Origin: Kingdonia uniflora
Lineage: Eukaryota > Streptophyta > Magnoliopsida > Ranunculales > Circaeasteraceae
DNA length: 64,000 nt
Direction of reading: 5' to 3'
NCBI GenBank assembly: GCA_014058105.1
Contig: JACGCM010001710.1
Coordinates: forward strand, 620,001 to 684,000
Every line of letters begins with the position of its first letter. The stretch's first letter is position 1. A program made the translations under genes and the position numbers. A model generated the notes under the pieces. That model saw only the letters and a program-made list of their open reading frames with translations. It was not told the DNA's origin and did not search any database. This document shows, piece after piece, positions 1 to 11,578 of the stretch.

Positions 1-490
1 TAAAATTAAATGCGCTTAACAGAGAAAAAGGGAAACTGGATCCAAGAACTACCACATGTGTTATGGGCGTATCGAACGACATCTCGCATATCGACTGAAT
101 GTATACCATTTCTTCTGGCCTGTATCATTATCCCATTCGTGACCATACCATGAAAGATAAAGAAAATGAATTCCAGTTGGCATGCAATCTTAACTGGATC
201 AAGGAGACTCGGGACCGAGCAATAATGAATCTAGGAAGGTACCACCAGGCTTTAGCCCAATCTTATAACAAACGCGTTCGCCATAGAGAATTCGAGATCA
301 AGGACCTCGTCCTTCGAGAGATTACCAAACAAAGAATATAAGTCAATGCTGGGAAATTGTCCAAAAATTGGGAAGGTCCTTTTGTCGTTATCGAAAAAGG
401 AGGCCTCAGTTCTTACAATCTAGCAACTGAACATGGAGAGAGAATACCTAATCCATGGAACACACGGTGACTGAAATTGTATCGCCGATA
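1..490 (+). pseudogene. Tat-type gypsy integrase, C-terminal end (element A)
   Basis: The end of a Ty3/gypsy polyprotein: the integrase C-terminal region that follows the catalytic core. Seen: VLWAYRTT near the start, then ETRDRA, SYNKRVRHREF and KDLVLRE, and a terminal block with PNPWNT and LKLYRR before a stop near 490. The same blocks occur in the same order at 49879-50402, so the two elements belong to one family. The frame breaks near position 100 (loss of phase after the AYRTT motif), at a stop after the KQRI block, and at a TGA just before LKLYRR. The upstream pol lies outside the window. Confidence 0.85.
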
Positions 491-739
491 AAAATCTATC
501 ACAGTTTACTTTTCTATAACTCAATCCATCATCTTGTATGACAATTTTACATCAATGAAAGAATTATGTTTGATCTCCATACACCTAAGTACTCTCTACT
601 ATTTCATACAAAACTCTCCATCTAATACATTCTTTGTGCAACAATCTTATACCAATGAAATACTAGTGTTCAATTGCCCTACACTATTGTACTTTCTCTA
701 ATATATCCAACAAGTACTTCTATATACAAATTATAATTT

Positions 740-1085
740 ATTTGTTGCTTTGGCCAAACTGAACATCTATACATTACAGTTTGTTTGTTGCTTTGGCCAA
801 ACTGAACATCTTTACATTGCAGTTTGTTTGTTGCTTTGGCCAAACTGAATATCTATTTATTATAGTTTGTTTGTTGCTTTGGCCAAACTGAATATCTATG
901 CATTGCAGTTCGTTTGTTGGTTTTGCCAAACTGAACATCTATACATTACAGTTTGTTTATTGCCATGGCCAAACTGAACATATATACATCATAGTTCATT
1001 TGTTGCTTTGGCCAAACTGAACATCTATACATCATAGTTCATTTATTGCTTTGGACAAATTGAACATCTTTACATTGCAGTTCGG
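740..1085. repeat. 43-bp tandem repeat, about 8 copies, downstream of pol
   Basis: The phrase TTGGCCAAACTGAACATC recurs with a fixed 43-bp period (core at 751, 794, 837, 880, 923, 966, 1009 and 1052), with a truncated copy near 1083. It starts about 250 bp after the pol stop, in what would be the 3' untranslated part of the gypsy element. Tat/Ogre elements are known for hypervariable, tandemly repeated 3' regions that can seed satellites. Element B has a different repeat at the matching place. Confidence 0.9.
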
Positions 1086-3405
1086 CCAAACCGGTCGCCT
1101 ATTACATCATGAGTCATTCATCAACATATGTTCCTCTACATTCTCTACCTCAGCAATCCTCTACTATCTAAACAGCCTCTTGGGACCATCCCATACAGTA
1201 GATGTTTGACAAATACTGTATTATCAATTTCTTGAAAGGTTAGTTTATATCACTATTCTAGACAGTCCTCTGGTAACATATTCTATGAGTTAATATACAG
1301 AATACGTTTTCACAATCATTATTCCTTACTCGAACTTTTGCTAAAACCATCACCTACATTGGAAGGTCATGTATCAGCACAAAAATGGCCCCTATATAAC
1401 CGTTCGAACATAAAGTCTGGCATTCTCCCCAGAACAATTTTCTTTCCTCCCCTCACCATACTCTGTTTAAGAGTTCTAATTTTGGCCATCATGGGAGCTA
1501 GATACTCAGACCGTATTTCCTCCATCTCACATTGCGAACTGTTAGCAACCACAGTGCCATATGCCAATCTACTTTCTACCACCAATTTCTTGAATTCTGA
1601 TGCAAAGAACGAAATCACCGCTGTTATCTCCCTCTCGTGGACACTATCCGGCTCAATTTTCACCAGTTTACAGAGAACCAGATTACTCAGCTTACTCTAC
1701 GCCTCCTTCAGCATAACCTTCAAGTGAGCATCGCGTTCCTCAACTTGTCAAATTTTACTTCATATATCCGCATTTCAATCTTCCAACACTGTCATTAAAC
1801 TATCCATTTGGCCAACCAGCGACAGCGCCCACTCCACTTCATCCTCACGGTAATGATTATATGTCATCTTATTATCAAGATCTACTATAGCCTTCAACAG
1901 ATCCGCCACCAATTTGGTGTTCAGGCCACGTAACTGCGTCCTATCCGCTACAGGCTCCATAATATCGAGATCCTGCATTAGAACCGTATGCTCTAACTCA
2001 CATATCTTATTCCATGACTTGTTCATGTGTTCGTTCTGCTGATCACGAAACTATTCAGTCTTCTTCCACATCACATCTGCAACTAGACACAGTATTTTTA
2101 CTTACGAGCGCGAGCTCGCATGTCAACCCTGACCGCCTCGAGCATATTCACTTAGAATTGTAAATCTTTCACATTTTTACCTTCCTCCTCTAGTTCTGCC
2201 AATAATTCTGTCACACGAACCCAAGAAGGTATCAACTCCGCCCCTTGCTGATCCGCTCACCTCGAGCTATCTGTAGATCCAACTTTTGTTTTTCTTATAA
2301 TCGCTCTTAACTCTTCTATCTTTCTAAGACCGTTCGCTAGATCCATTTTTTTCCTATGCAGTTCCTCAAATAATTGAGCTTCTACGTATCGCTCTTTCCC
2401 CAACTTCACCTTCGTCATTTCCATTGCTTCATTAGTGCTTTCTAGTGTGACCTGAGTTTAGCTCAGCGTTCAATTGTTCGTTTTGGACATATAATGTATC
2501 ACAACGACTTTGAACAGCTGTTATTTCTACCTGTTATTACAGTTTACATTTATAATAGCTCGGTCATACTGAAAGATTACATATCAGAGTTAACAAATTT
2601 AAGTCAAGATCCTGGTATCTAAGTGATATCGATATAATGATCCATTCATCATCATAGGAAACAAATTTCATTTATCATCAACAATAGTATAACAAGGATC
2701 TAACAGATGTGTTGGGTCAGTAAAGCAAAACAAACGAGATTACCCTATTTTTGACACTTCAAGGAATGAGAAGACTGTACTCTATCTCTCGGACTCTTTC
2801 TATTCATTTCTGACACAACTGCCGGGACGGTGAAGGTCACCACCTCCTGCTGAAGTTGTTTATGCCACGATTGGGGTCTCAGACTATCGACCTCCTCCCC
2901 CCTCTTCTGATGACAGTTCTCTCGACCTCGGTTTAGGCTTATCTCCAACAATTGCTCCATCACCTCTGATAAACCATATATTCTCAGCCTTGGCATTCTT
3001 TACATCAAAATCTTTCTCACATTCCATCATAAATTTCCTAAATTCATTATCTACTCTCGATAGTTCTACCCCATAAAAATCAATAATAATGTCTATGTGA
3101 CGCTCATGCTCTGTTCGAGCAGCGATTTTTGCTCGCGTGGGTTACAGATGCTCCTTCAATATCATTTGTGCTTTGTGAAAACTCTGGCGCATGTTTTTCT
3201 ATAATATACCTAATGCCCTCACATCCGCTTTTACCTTCATGCGAACAACCGCTTCATTCGACAACCGCATTACTAAAGATATTTTTTAATCCAGGTGTTG
3301 CAATAGCTCATCCTGTAACCCCTTTAATTCTCCCACTAATTGCTTTTGAACCTCTATTTGCTCTTTTCTTATCCTGAAAAATACAATTCTTATGGACCTC
3401 TGATC

Positions 3406-3930
3406 CTATATAAGGCTAAATGCATCAGATAAATATTCTATATCACCCCATACAACAGACACACCAGCTCGAGCAGAATACTTTTTCGCCTCTAAACTAT
3501 GATGATTATGTATTTTTTGTGCTAAAAACATAACTCGAGCTAGGTCCAGAACTACACCTCTCTCCTTCAAAAGCTTTATATAAGCTTCTTTTAACCCTCG
3601 TTCACTATCTACTTCGACCTTGAAATATAATGTCAGAATAACTAACATACTCTGACACTTTGCTTTATCACTCGGGTCGTTAAAACAAGTCAATTCTTTT
3701 GGTTTTCGAACTAATAATCCCCTTTCCTCCTTCCTTAACACCTCATCCCTTTCTATTTTTATCTTAACATATCTACATTGCAGCTCGTATAACTTTTTAA
3801 AAGTTTTCTCTGAATTCAACTTAAATTGCCTTATCTCATATTCAGTTTTATTAAGCACCTGTTGAATATGACCCACGGAGTCCCCCGTTCTACTTAACGA
3901 CCTCTCCAATTCAGAATTTATTTCTCTCAA
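3406..3930 (-). pseudogene. aORF A coiled-coil segment, 174 residues open
   Basis: The longest open stretch of antisense gene A. Its first half is charged and heptad-like (ERSLSRTGDSV, EYEIRQFKLN), suggesting a coiled coil. Its second half has FKVEVDSERGLKEAY and LLKERGVV. It matches the minus-strand segment at 53658-53900 in element B (FEAEVDSEWGLKEAY, LLTERGIV). Protein-level conservation between two diverged copies argues that this was a translated gene and not a chance ORF. No catalytic motif is visible. Probably one exon of the larger aORF. Confidence 0.6.
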
Positions 3931-4204
3931 TCGTTCTATCTCCTACACAGATTACAGATATCTTGTCATCATACAAACATTCACGAAAAAATTATCTCAA
4001 ACATCACTTCAAATAAAAATAGTGTACGATCATACAGAATACTACAATCTCCAACTCAAGCGATCTACAAACATATGACAAAAAACCACAGAATGGTTAA
4101 AGGTTCTGGCTTAGGCCTACCTCAGAGGGAGATTTCAACGTCTGCTCCAAAGCATGAACTGTCTCTCTATGTTTCGCTAGAGAGTCCAATATTTGCTTAA
4201 TAGG

Positions 4205-4507
4205 TTAGACTGGCTCTATATTCCCTGGAGAAAGATATGACACTTTCTCGGACAGAACAACTACATCATCAGCCAGTTCTTCCTCTTCAAGCATCGAAGG
4301 GAACTCTATCTCCTTATATCTACCAATCTGGGCTAGCTCCACATCTCCTGCACTCAATCCAAAGGTATAATAAGATTGGATAAAGTTGTTTCTTCCCACT
4401 AAAGCAGCGAAAACCGAATCCGTCATAAGCTTATCATGCTTCGTCAGAACACCAAATTTGTCTCCAGCTGTTAAAGTCTCTGCAACCCTCATCTCTTTCT
4501 CTAACAA
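4205..4507 (-). pseudogene. aORF A segment with NN-x8-FGL-x4-DVELA block
   Basis: A 100-residue open segment. Key block: GRNNFIQSYYTFGLSAGDVE followed by an acidic tail (EEEELADD). The minus-strand sequence near 54540-54360 in element B encodes the equivalent GRNNLVGAFYYWGLTIDDVA and also an acidic tail. The alignment, including the shared phase, supports this as coding sequence of the antisense gene. Function unknown. Confidence 0.55.
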
Positions 4508-4850
4508 GAGTTCAGTTTTGAGCTCTTTTATGCAAGCTAACTATGCCTCAAACTTTGCAGCCAGAGAACCAAATTCCTGGCTCCTCTTGTCCAAGTACTG
4601 TCTTGCCCCCTTCATCATTGTGGAGAGCTACTAATACAAACAACAATAAGACATTGTCAGTTCAATAGTTTCATTAGTTCGGTCAAATTAATAATTTACG
4701 AACACCTACTGCAAGTGTATGCTTGAGATACTCCTCTTCGAGCTGCTGCAGATTCGTCCCAGCCATACGACAATATTTATTCTCCAACTCCTTCATTTTG
4801 GGCGCAACATGAGGGAGAGTTTGGTAACTGCCCTCCTCTCCATGACATTT

Positions 4851-5258
4851 TTACTTCAAAGAGTTCTTCTCAACCTCCTCAGAAGCGGAAATGCTCACTT
4901 CGAGTCTTTCCTCCACACCACCAAAAACAACCTTTGCGATCTCTTGTCCCGTGATCGCAGCCCCAGGAACAGAGGTACCCTGCTGTGTTGACTTTTGAAC
5001 CTTCCACGTAACCCGCGTGGCAGTCTGCGACGTAGGAGGTGGAGGACTCAGTACGTCTACAATGGTCTTGACAGTCTTCCCCTCGGCCATAGCTTGTTTC
5101 TCTTGAGCTCGCTGCAATCTGGGTACTGCAAAATCTACCCTTTTATGTCTTTGGATACCCAATTCATTAAGTACCTGATATAGCTCGTCTGGATCTTGAG
5201 CAACACAATCAAACAAGCTCATTCTATCAGGAGTAGCAGACGGTTTAGGTTCTGCCAA
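4851..5258 (-). pseudogene. aORF A segment starting MAEPKPSATPDRMSLFD
   Basis: A 135-residue open segment. It begins with AEPKPSATPDRMSLFDCVA, then NELGIQRHKRVDFAVPRLQR and a Pro/Thr-rich linker. Element B encodes the matching pieces on the minus strand at about 55390-55200 (AEPNP, SLFD, FGALGIRKEKR). In both copies it lies just downstream, in minus-strand sense, of the conserved N-terminal domain, with an intron-like gap between. No known enzyme motif. Confidence 0.55.
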
Positions 5259-5325
5259 TTAAAAGAGTGAAACATTATAAGCAACACGAAGATACGATTA
5301 TATGTTATGCAAAGATTGGTCAATA

Positions 5326-5886
5326 TTACTTACTCAGGTTATAATATCTATGGTTCTGTTCAAGCATTGGTTCACCTGGAACCTGCAAACAATTACCCTC
5401 TACCCACACAAGGTGGTCGTTCCATGGTCTACCTGCAGATTCAAAGTAAAAAAAAATTCGCCCTCGATGAATCACTATACAGGTAACCACTACTTCGAGC
5501 TTCGACATACTTTTACTTATAAAACTTTAATACATCTTCTGCTTCGAACTTCTTAGCAGTCCTTTCCTTCCTCCGTTTTTCATTCAAGGCCTCACATACC
5601 CTCATCATCTCATAAACATTCCCATTCAATTGAGCAGGACAACACTGTAAAACATTCATAACCCCTTTCTGAAAGTAGGTCAGAGGAATTCTAAGGCTGT
5701 AAACAACCTGATTCAAGAAACATAAAATTATACCAGTCGGGCCTGATAGGCCCAAACCATTATAATATGAGAAGTTAACCCCCTCACCAATCCTTCTGTC
5801 TTTCTTCCATTTCTCTAAGCATGGGACTCGATAATATACTGTCTCCTCACCTTTCCCGGGGACGTTGGCTCTGAATCAGAGACTTT
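5326..5886 (-). pseudogene. aORF A conserved N-terminal domain (possible PF04195 relative)
   Basis: The best conserved antisense block. Reading the minus strand: YYRVPCLEKWKK, FSYYNGLG, NQVVYSLRIPLTYFQKGVMN, CPAQLNGNVYEMMRVCEALN, then FESAGRPWNDHLVWVEGNC and QVPGE. Element B has the same order at 56210-55394 (YQVPSLDQWKR, ISYYNGTG, NQVVYGLSSLNFF, CKLNGNVFEMMKVCEALN, FESAGRPWCDHLVMVRGNC, QVPGE). The layout resembles the N-terminal domain of plant 'putative gypsy type transposon' proteins (inference). A frame change near 5513 splits it into two ORFs; it may be an intron or decay. Confidence 0.65.
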
Positions 5887-6697
5887 GGTCCTCCACATAA
5901 CTCCCCCAATCTTCCTGCAATTTCTTCTTATTTTTCAAATATTTTTCCCTACATCTACCTCTTCTGGATATCTAGCAAAGATTCTCTCCTTTTCTTTTTA
6001 TCCTCCTTCTTTACCATAACCTCAACTCTACTGGGTTCCCCAACCTCTACGACCGTCCTCACGCAATTAATAGTTTCCTCCATCACACTATACTCGCCCC
6101 CCCTCCCTTCCTGAAGATGACGTCTCTTCAGAGCTCGACGATACTTTAAATTTACTAGTGGGGTACTAGGTTTCAAGCGCATACTGAACCTACAGATACA
6201 AAAACATTTTTTTTATCATTATCCCTACCTACAAATAGTTAACAACAAGCCCCACCCTCTACCCAGTCAAACACGTCTATTCTCAAAACTAAAACATAAA
6301 TATCATATCATTTCAAATTTCTCCCATCTTTTCCACAACACATATTTTATCTCTCTACCAGGCTCTATCATCTGTAATTTTAAAATCCCCATATATACAA
6401 AAACAACTATGCAGGTTTCTAAATTCACACAAACTACTACATGAAATAGATTACGCACAAATCAAACAAGTAGAGTTTTACATTACCAATCTGTACTTGC
6501 AGAACAACAATCCTCTGCTTTGTCCGGACGCCTTTTTGAAAACAATCCCTCCCGTCATTTATCCGATAATTTCCTTTCACTTGATGCATATTTCTTTCTC
6601 AACTCATCACTCAAACGTTTCTTCTCCTTGACCGTAAGGTTTGCACCACTTTTCTCTCTCTCTGAAACTGTAGAAAATTTATGAGGGAGAGATAGCC

Positions 6698-6711
6698 GAG
6701 TTTATATACTC
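6698..6711 (-). promoter_or_regulatory. TATA-like box upstream of antisense gene A
   Basis: On the minus strand this reads GAGAGTATATAAACTCGG, a good plant TATA context, followed downstream by a purine-rich leader and the antisense ORFs. Element B has a similar ATATAAACTCTCG at the same place (56648-56654), with conserved flanks on both sides. Assigned by sequence pattern and conservation between the copies only. Confidence 0.45.
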
Positions 6712-7180
6712 TCCCTCGGCTTATGAAAAGACAACTCTTTCTAACACGCGTCAGCCATCCCTACTGTTGCCAGAGGTACTTCATTTCATTTTAAAATATC
6801 ATCATAACTTCTGTGATAACGTCTACCATCATCACGTCTGTCTCTATCATCTGCAATTAAAAGTTCTGCACCATTTTCTCAGTACAGTAACAAACGACCA
6901 ATCACCTTACTTTTATACGCTACCAAGATTGTACAACATTCCTAAAATAACGCAATTTTCAAAAATTGAAGATATCAATACAGTTGATAGAATCCTACAG
7001 CTGTCACCTACAATATCCGTACACAAAAGGTAAAACTGAATACTTTATTATTTCAATAAGATCGAGATATAACATAATTTATTCTCTCGCGATCACTCAT
7101 ATTACATTTATTCAACCCAACCACAGAATACTCCAACAACAACTTACTTCTAACGAACTTCCAGAATTCGAGCTTACCGA

Positions 7181-7775
7181 GCTCCCCAGTTACATCTAAA
7201 GCAACCCCGATGGTTTGGTTCCCCATACAGAATTAACTCCCCATTCGCTGCCCTTACATCCTCTTCCACGATCTTATCAGATGCGAGCTATCGAACCGCC
7301 AGTTCTCGCACCCGGGGATCCAACAAAGATTTAGAAAAAATGTTGCACCAAACAAAACAATCATGTTCCGTATGCCAGCATTCATCGTCTAACCCGACCA
7401 AATTCAATGGCCATTCCAGAAGTGCGGCATCATAAGGCAAGTTCCGAAAATAACACTCATGAAGCACAAAAACCTTGATATAAAAATGACTATCTGCCGC
7501 CTGCTGCGTATGCTGAGAATGAGTCCTCACCATGCTTGAACACAATCCCTTTAGAATGATGCAAATAAAGGGATCAGTACTTATAGCCAAAGGGAAGATC
7601 CCTGCAGATTTAAATTACCCATAGATTTTGCTGTTAGAAATATTTTTGTGAACATTTTCGTGATAGCAGAATATATATACAGAATATTGTGACAGCTCAA
7701 TCTTCCCATATTCCAATATCCCCTCATATTTTGTGCATGGCAACATACAAGATCACGCACATCCAGCAGTAGCAC
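7181..7775 (-). other. Unrecognised minus-strand ORF region
   Basis: Two adjacent open stretches (7775-7581 and 7590-7288) and a short continuation to about 7181 lie between the end of Tat A homology and the copia LTR. The second encodes IILKGLCSSMVRTH, VFVLHECYFRNL and EWPLNLVGLDDECWHT; I do not recognise a family. It could be the tail of Tat A, part of another element, or chance. Composition is not low-complexity. Low confidence that it is a gene. Confidence 0.25.
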
Positions 7776-7913
7776 CTACAATGCCATGACCACCCGTTCT
7801 CTCAATTTGAGACACCCAGTTTGAGCACACAAATCATAGATAACAAAATCCCTGATGTGTTATCTCATAGACAATATCACTTTCTCATCAATACGTTTAT
7901 GAACTCTTCTCTT

Positions 7914-8670
7914 TCAATCTCTCATCGAAGCTTCCTTTCTTGAACCGCTCAAGTTGCTCTGGTCATAATCTAGGCTTCTTGATCAATGGTGATTGATTCA
8001 TGATTTGAGTGTTTTAATTTTCTTTTGAATCTCTTAAGATGGATCTCTCCTCACTTTTAAAAACAATCCCTAGAAAAATAGGTTTTCAAAAAATTGAGTT
8101 CTGAAAAAAAAAGTCCTTTATAAGAAAATAGAAAACACGTTCTCTGTTCGAATAGAAATAAATGTATTCGAATAAAAATCAGGCTGAGCCAATCTATTCA
8201 AATAAAAAGAAATCTATTCGAATAAAAAGAAACAGGCTGAGCCAATAAATTTGAATAAAAAAGGAATATATTCGAATAAAAATAGAATTTATTCGAATAA
8301 ACAACAACTTGAGGTATTTTATTCGAATACAATAAAATCTATTCGAATAGAAATGTTCCCAGTTCTATTCGAATAGAAAATGAATCTATTCGAATAGAAG
8401 TTCTGTTATCTTAAAAAGAAATACTTATTACCTTTTCCATACTCTGTAAAAATACATAGGGCTTGATATTTAGAACAAGGAATTAGAACTAAAACTATAG
8501 GTAATAAAAGAAAATTACAAACTCGATGGACTGACTAACTCACTGAACATCAATTGACAAAAGCATATCCTATGAAATCCCTGTACACTAAATAAGCGAT
8601 ATCACATACCCGTTCATATTCTAAATAATGAATTTATAGGATAAACATTACTTACCTGGTTTACCTGTCA
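7914..8670 (-). repeat. Left LTR copy (3' LTR) of minus-strand copia derivative, outer end missing
   Basis: From CAATCTCTCATCGAAGCTTCC onward this matches 15597-16113 over about 560 bp with scattered substitutions and small indels, and it lies beside a polypurine tract. The likely LTR edge is ...CCTGTCA at 8670 (TGACAGG in minus sense). Left of 7914 the similarity to the other copy stops abruptly, so about 360 bp of the outer end are absent. The repeat contains 11 copies or variants of TATTCGAATAAAA (about 8150-8400). Confidence 0.75.
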
Positions 8671-8693
8671 GGAGCCTCTCTCCCCCTTTTTGG
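8671..8693 (-). other. Polypurine tract of the copia derivative
   Basis: In minus-strand sense this reads CCAAAAAGGGGGAGAGAGGC, directly before the LTR start TGACAGG. This is where the plus-strand primer of an LTR retrotransposon sits, and it fixes the element orientation as minus. Confidence 0.65.
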
Positions 8694-9012
8694 TACAGAT
8701 GAACAAATGGTAAGCAAAATAAAATAGGATACTCAAATAGTCAAACTAAACAAAATGAATATGGAGTTAGGAAAGTACTAAACACCAATACCAAAAAAAA
8801 AACTCATCTCCCCCTAAAAATAGTAGCCCCTTTAAAATAAAACATAAACGTAAGGACACATACGGGGAGTATTTTTGAAATAAGTAAGCAATAGAAGACA
8901 ACACTCCCCCTAACACAAGGCATGATAGAAAGATAATGAATCTAAAATTTTCTATAAAGACCAAGACAACGCCCATGTGATATTAAAATAAGCACTAAAT
9001 GAATTACTTGGT

Positions 9013-9067
<55 letters not shown>

Positions 9068-10310
9068 GTCATATAGATACCTGGTTTTCAACTTATTACT
9101 CAGCCGTAGTTAAAATACAATGTTGGAAAGTTGTTTCAACTTAGGCCTTTCATTGTTGGTCACTCAAAATCACTGAGAATTGACTAGCAAGCACTCTGTG
9201 TAAGATATGTATATGAATAAAAAGTAAATAAATGATCATATCTCATCAAAAATGGAGTACTGTGAGCTAGAAGATCTCATGGTGAGGAACCTCATTTGTC
9301 ATTAATGGTGTCAAGTTAAAACTAATATAAACTTCTTATCTTTAATCTCCACTAATGCTGAAAGCGCCTAACTCAAGATCAAATAGGTCTTTGAATAGGT
9401 AATAATGTAGGCATGGATAGGCTTATGATTGGGTACGTGTTTTGCTGGCATTCTGAGACTGCAGTTACACTAGCTCCCACTTACTTCAAATCAACTTTAC
9501 CTTCTTCTGCTATTTCTTCTTGAGTATACACAACAAAAATAATTATTCACTTTTTTTTAAATGACACTGATTGAGATAATAAAAAATTCTTTTGAGGACT
9601 CATTGCATTCTTCTATTCACCTTTCCTCCCAAAAATTACACATATTTTTCTTTTTCTTCTCACTGAATAGTCTCATAACATATGGGTATAAGAATAAAGA
9701 ATTTGGGTAGAAAAAAGAAAGGCATATTTTAAGACACTGAAAGTAGAAAAAAATAGTTAGAAATAACGAAGGCCAATAATGTGAGAAAAAATGCCTATTA
9801 TCACATCCTCGGTTGGACACCGTCACTTTTTTGCCTCGAATAAAAATATGAAAGTTTTACTAGTATAACTTGACTTTGATGTTATCATTTGACAATTGAG
9901 TAAGGAAATGAAATGAGATCAAAAATAACAAGATCAACGGAAGAGTAAATATCATAACACTCGAAGCTAATAAACAAGGTCAGATCCTCACATAATATTA
10001 GGTACGAAGTCTCTACAGTTATCCTCACGTGGTTCTACTCACGATGAGCTTTTAGTTTAAACAAGAGAATCACTAACTATTGTGAGTTGAGATTTTACCA
10101 AATAATTATCTCATGAATGAATATAAAACAAATACATTGTACAAGTCTAGCAAGAATATTCTACAGACAAAAACTTCTAAAGTGCAAAGTGCAGATAAAA
10201 AACCAGAACAATATCCTACTATCCTCAAAAAAATAAAACCCAACTGAGATAGGGTAAGAAAAGTACCTAAACACTGAAGCATACTGATAACCCATCTCAG
10301 TTTTGATTTA
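8694..10310. other. Internal region with no coding signal (expected place of pol)
   Basis: Between the polypurine tract and the end of gag, in the place where copia protease, integrase, RT and RNase H should be, I find no conserved motif (no DSGA, YVDD or integrase zinc site) on either strand. Short ORFs here are hydrophobic and AT-driven. The stretch holds one GT microsatellite and otherwise nothing I can identify. The element therefore looks gag-only. Confidence 0.6.
9011..9064. repeat. (GT)n microsatellite, about 54 bp
   Basis: An almost perfect GT dinucleotide run with one interruption (GTAT near 9016). Likely polymorphic in length. Confidence 0.95.
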
Positions 10311-11573
10311 TTACCTTATTTGTGGCGACAAGTCATCCTTTCGCTCCCAAACTACATGAATCACCTTTCGAGGTGATGTTTCTGGAGCAAACCACCTACT
10401 CAAATTCTTACTTTTCTCATTAAAAAAATTTACAAATGACTTATATTTTTGTCTATTGAAAGGTTTAGCATATGGTTGATAGGGTCCAATAAATCTGCAA
10501 TAAGATGCAAGATGTCCCTTTCGGCCACATATACTACAATAATAAATCTGATAGTAAGAGGCCCATTTGGTGTGATTATGAGTAGTGGATATCATGTTAT
10601 TTTTGGGCACCGAAGTAGAAGCAGTTGTTTTCACAAACTTTATGATTTGAAGAGTCTTGGCATTAGGATGAGGTTCCTCAAATCCTAGACCCCTTTTGTC
10701 ACTATCCATCTTTCCCATACATGACATTTTATCAATGTTAATGTCCCCATGATAGAACTTCTCAATTTTTTGCTGAGATAGAACTACATCAAGCTTGGCC
10801 GGGCAAAGTTTGTCCAAAGTTGATTTCATTTTCTCCTTTACATTATTAACTTCTTTTTCTAAAAATACACCTTTGTCATGAAGGGTTTGTTTCTCATTCT
10901 CAAGTACCTCTATTTTGTGACTTGTACTCTCAGTTTTGTTTTGAAGTTCGCACGTAAGTGTATTAACTTGGTTTTTCAAGACTTTGTTAAGTTTACCGAG
11001 TTTCATACACTTGGCAAGAGTCTGAGCATACAAGTCCTCAAGATTTAGGTCTTCAAACTCATTTTGTTCTTGATCACTCTAATTTTTTTATAGAATTTTC
11101 AAGTTCAAAAATGTCATAGTTATTATTGGCACAATATAGAAAAGCAGGATATGCACAATAATTTCCGTTATCAACTACTTGGGGATGACTCTCATTGCTA
11201 TTATTCACATCATCACTGTCAACCCAAGAAGCGGTGATATTCATAACTTTGTGATTGGTCCCAGATTTCTTATTGGGGTAGCTGTGGGCATAATGACCAA
11301 GCTTATGACACTTATAGCATTCAATTTGACTTAGGTTAGTGCCAAGGTTGGTCTGTTGGTTATTCACTTTATATTGATCATGAGTTCATGACTCATGATT
11401 CACCGATTGCTTATGTTTTTAAAATTGGCATTGTTTCATAAAGTTTTTAAGCTAGTAACTTATAGAGGCAATCTGTGAATCCATATCGGACCTATTATCA
11501 TTATCTGAATCAGATGAGTTGTCAGCTTCTATGGTACCCTTAGAAGAAGATGAGTAAGATGAAAATTTAAAAG
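10311..11573 (-). pseudogene. Copia-type Gag, C-terminal part with two CCHC knuckles
   Basis: The minus-strand continuation of the Gag that starts at 15163. A first zinc knuckle reads CYKCHKLGHYAHSY (C-x2-C-x4-H-x4-Y; the last Cys is Tyr). A long charged coiled-coil region follows (CELQNKTEST, EKQTLHDKGVFLEKEV). A second, intact knuckle is CSICGRKGHLASYC. The C-terminus carries WFAPETSPRKVIHVV. Stop codons interrupt the first part, and a stop after KKLE at 11074 separates the two ORFs. The upstream junction at 11573/14487 is where the solo LTR was inserted. Confidence 0.8.
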
Positions 11574-11578
11574 CAACA

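Larger units (their letters stand above)
1367..6182 (-). pseudogene. Antisense gene (aORF) of Tat element A, decayed
   Basis: A minus-strand gene region lying between pol and the expected 3' LTR, read against the element. It is a chain of ORFs and apparent exons, from an N-terminal segment near 6182 through a conserved domain (5886-5326), a 4851-5258 segment, a 4205-4507 segment and a coiled-coil segment (3930-3406) to coiled-coil-like pieces at 2026-1775 and 1663-1367. Each main block aligns with one in the antisense region of element B. Additional antisense ORFs are known in Tat-lineage elements, and some are related to the Pfam family 'putative gypsy type transposon' (PF04195). That relation is inferred from the motif layout; function unknown. 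Stops and frameshifts indicate a dead copy. Confidence 0.65.
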
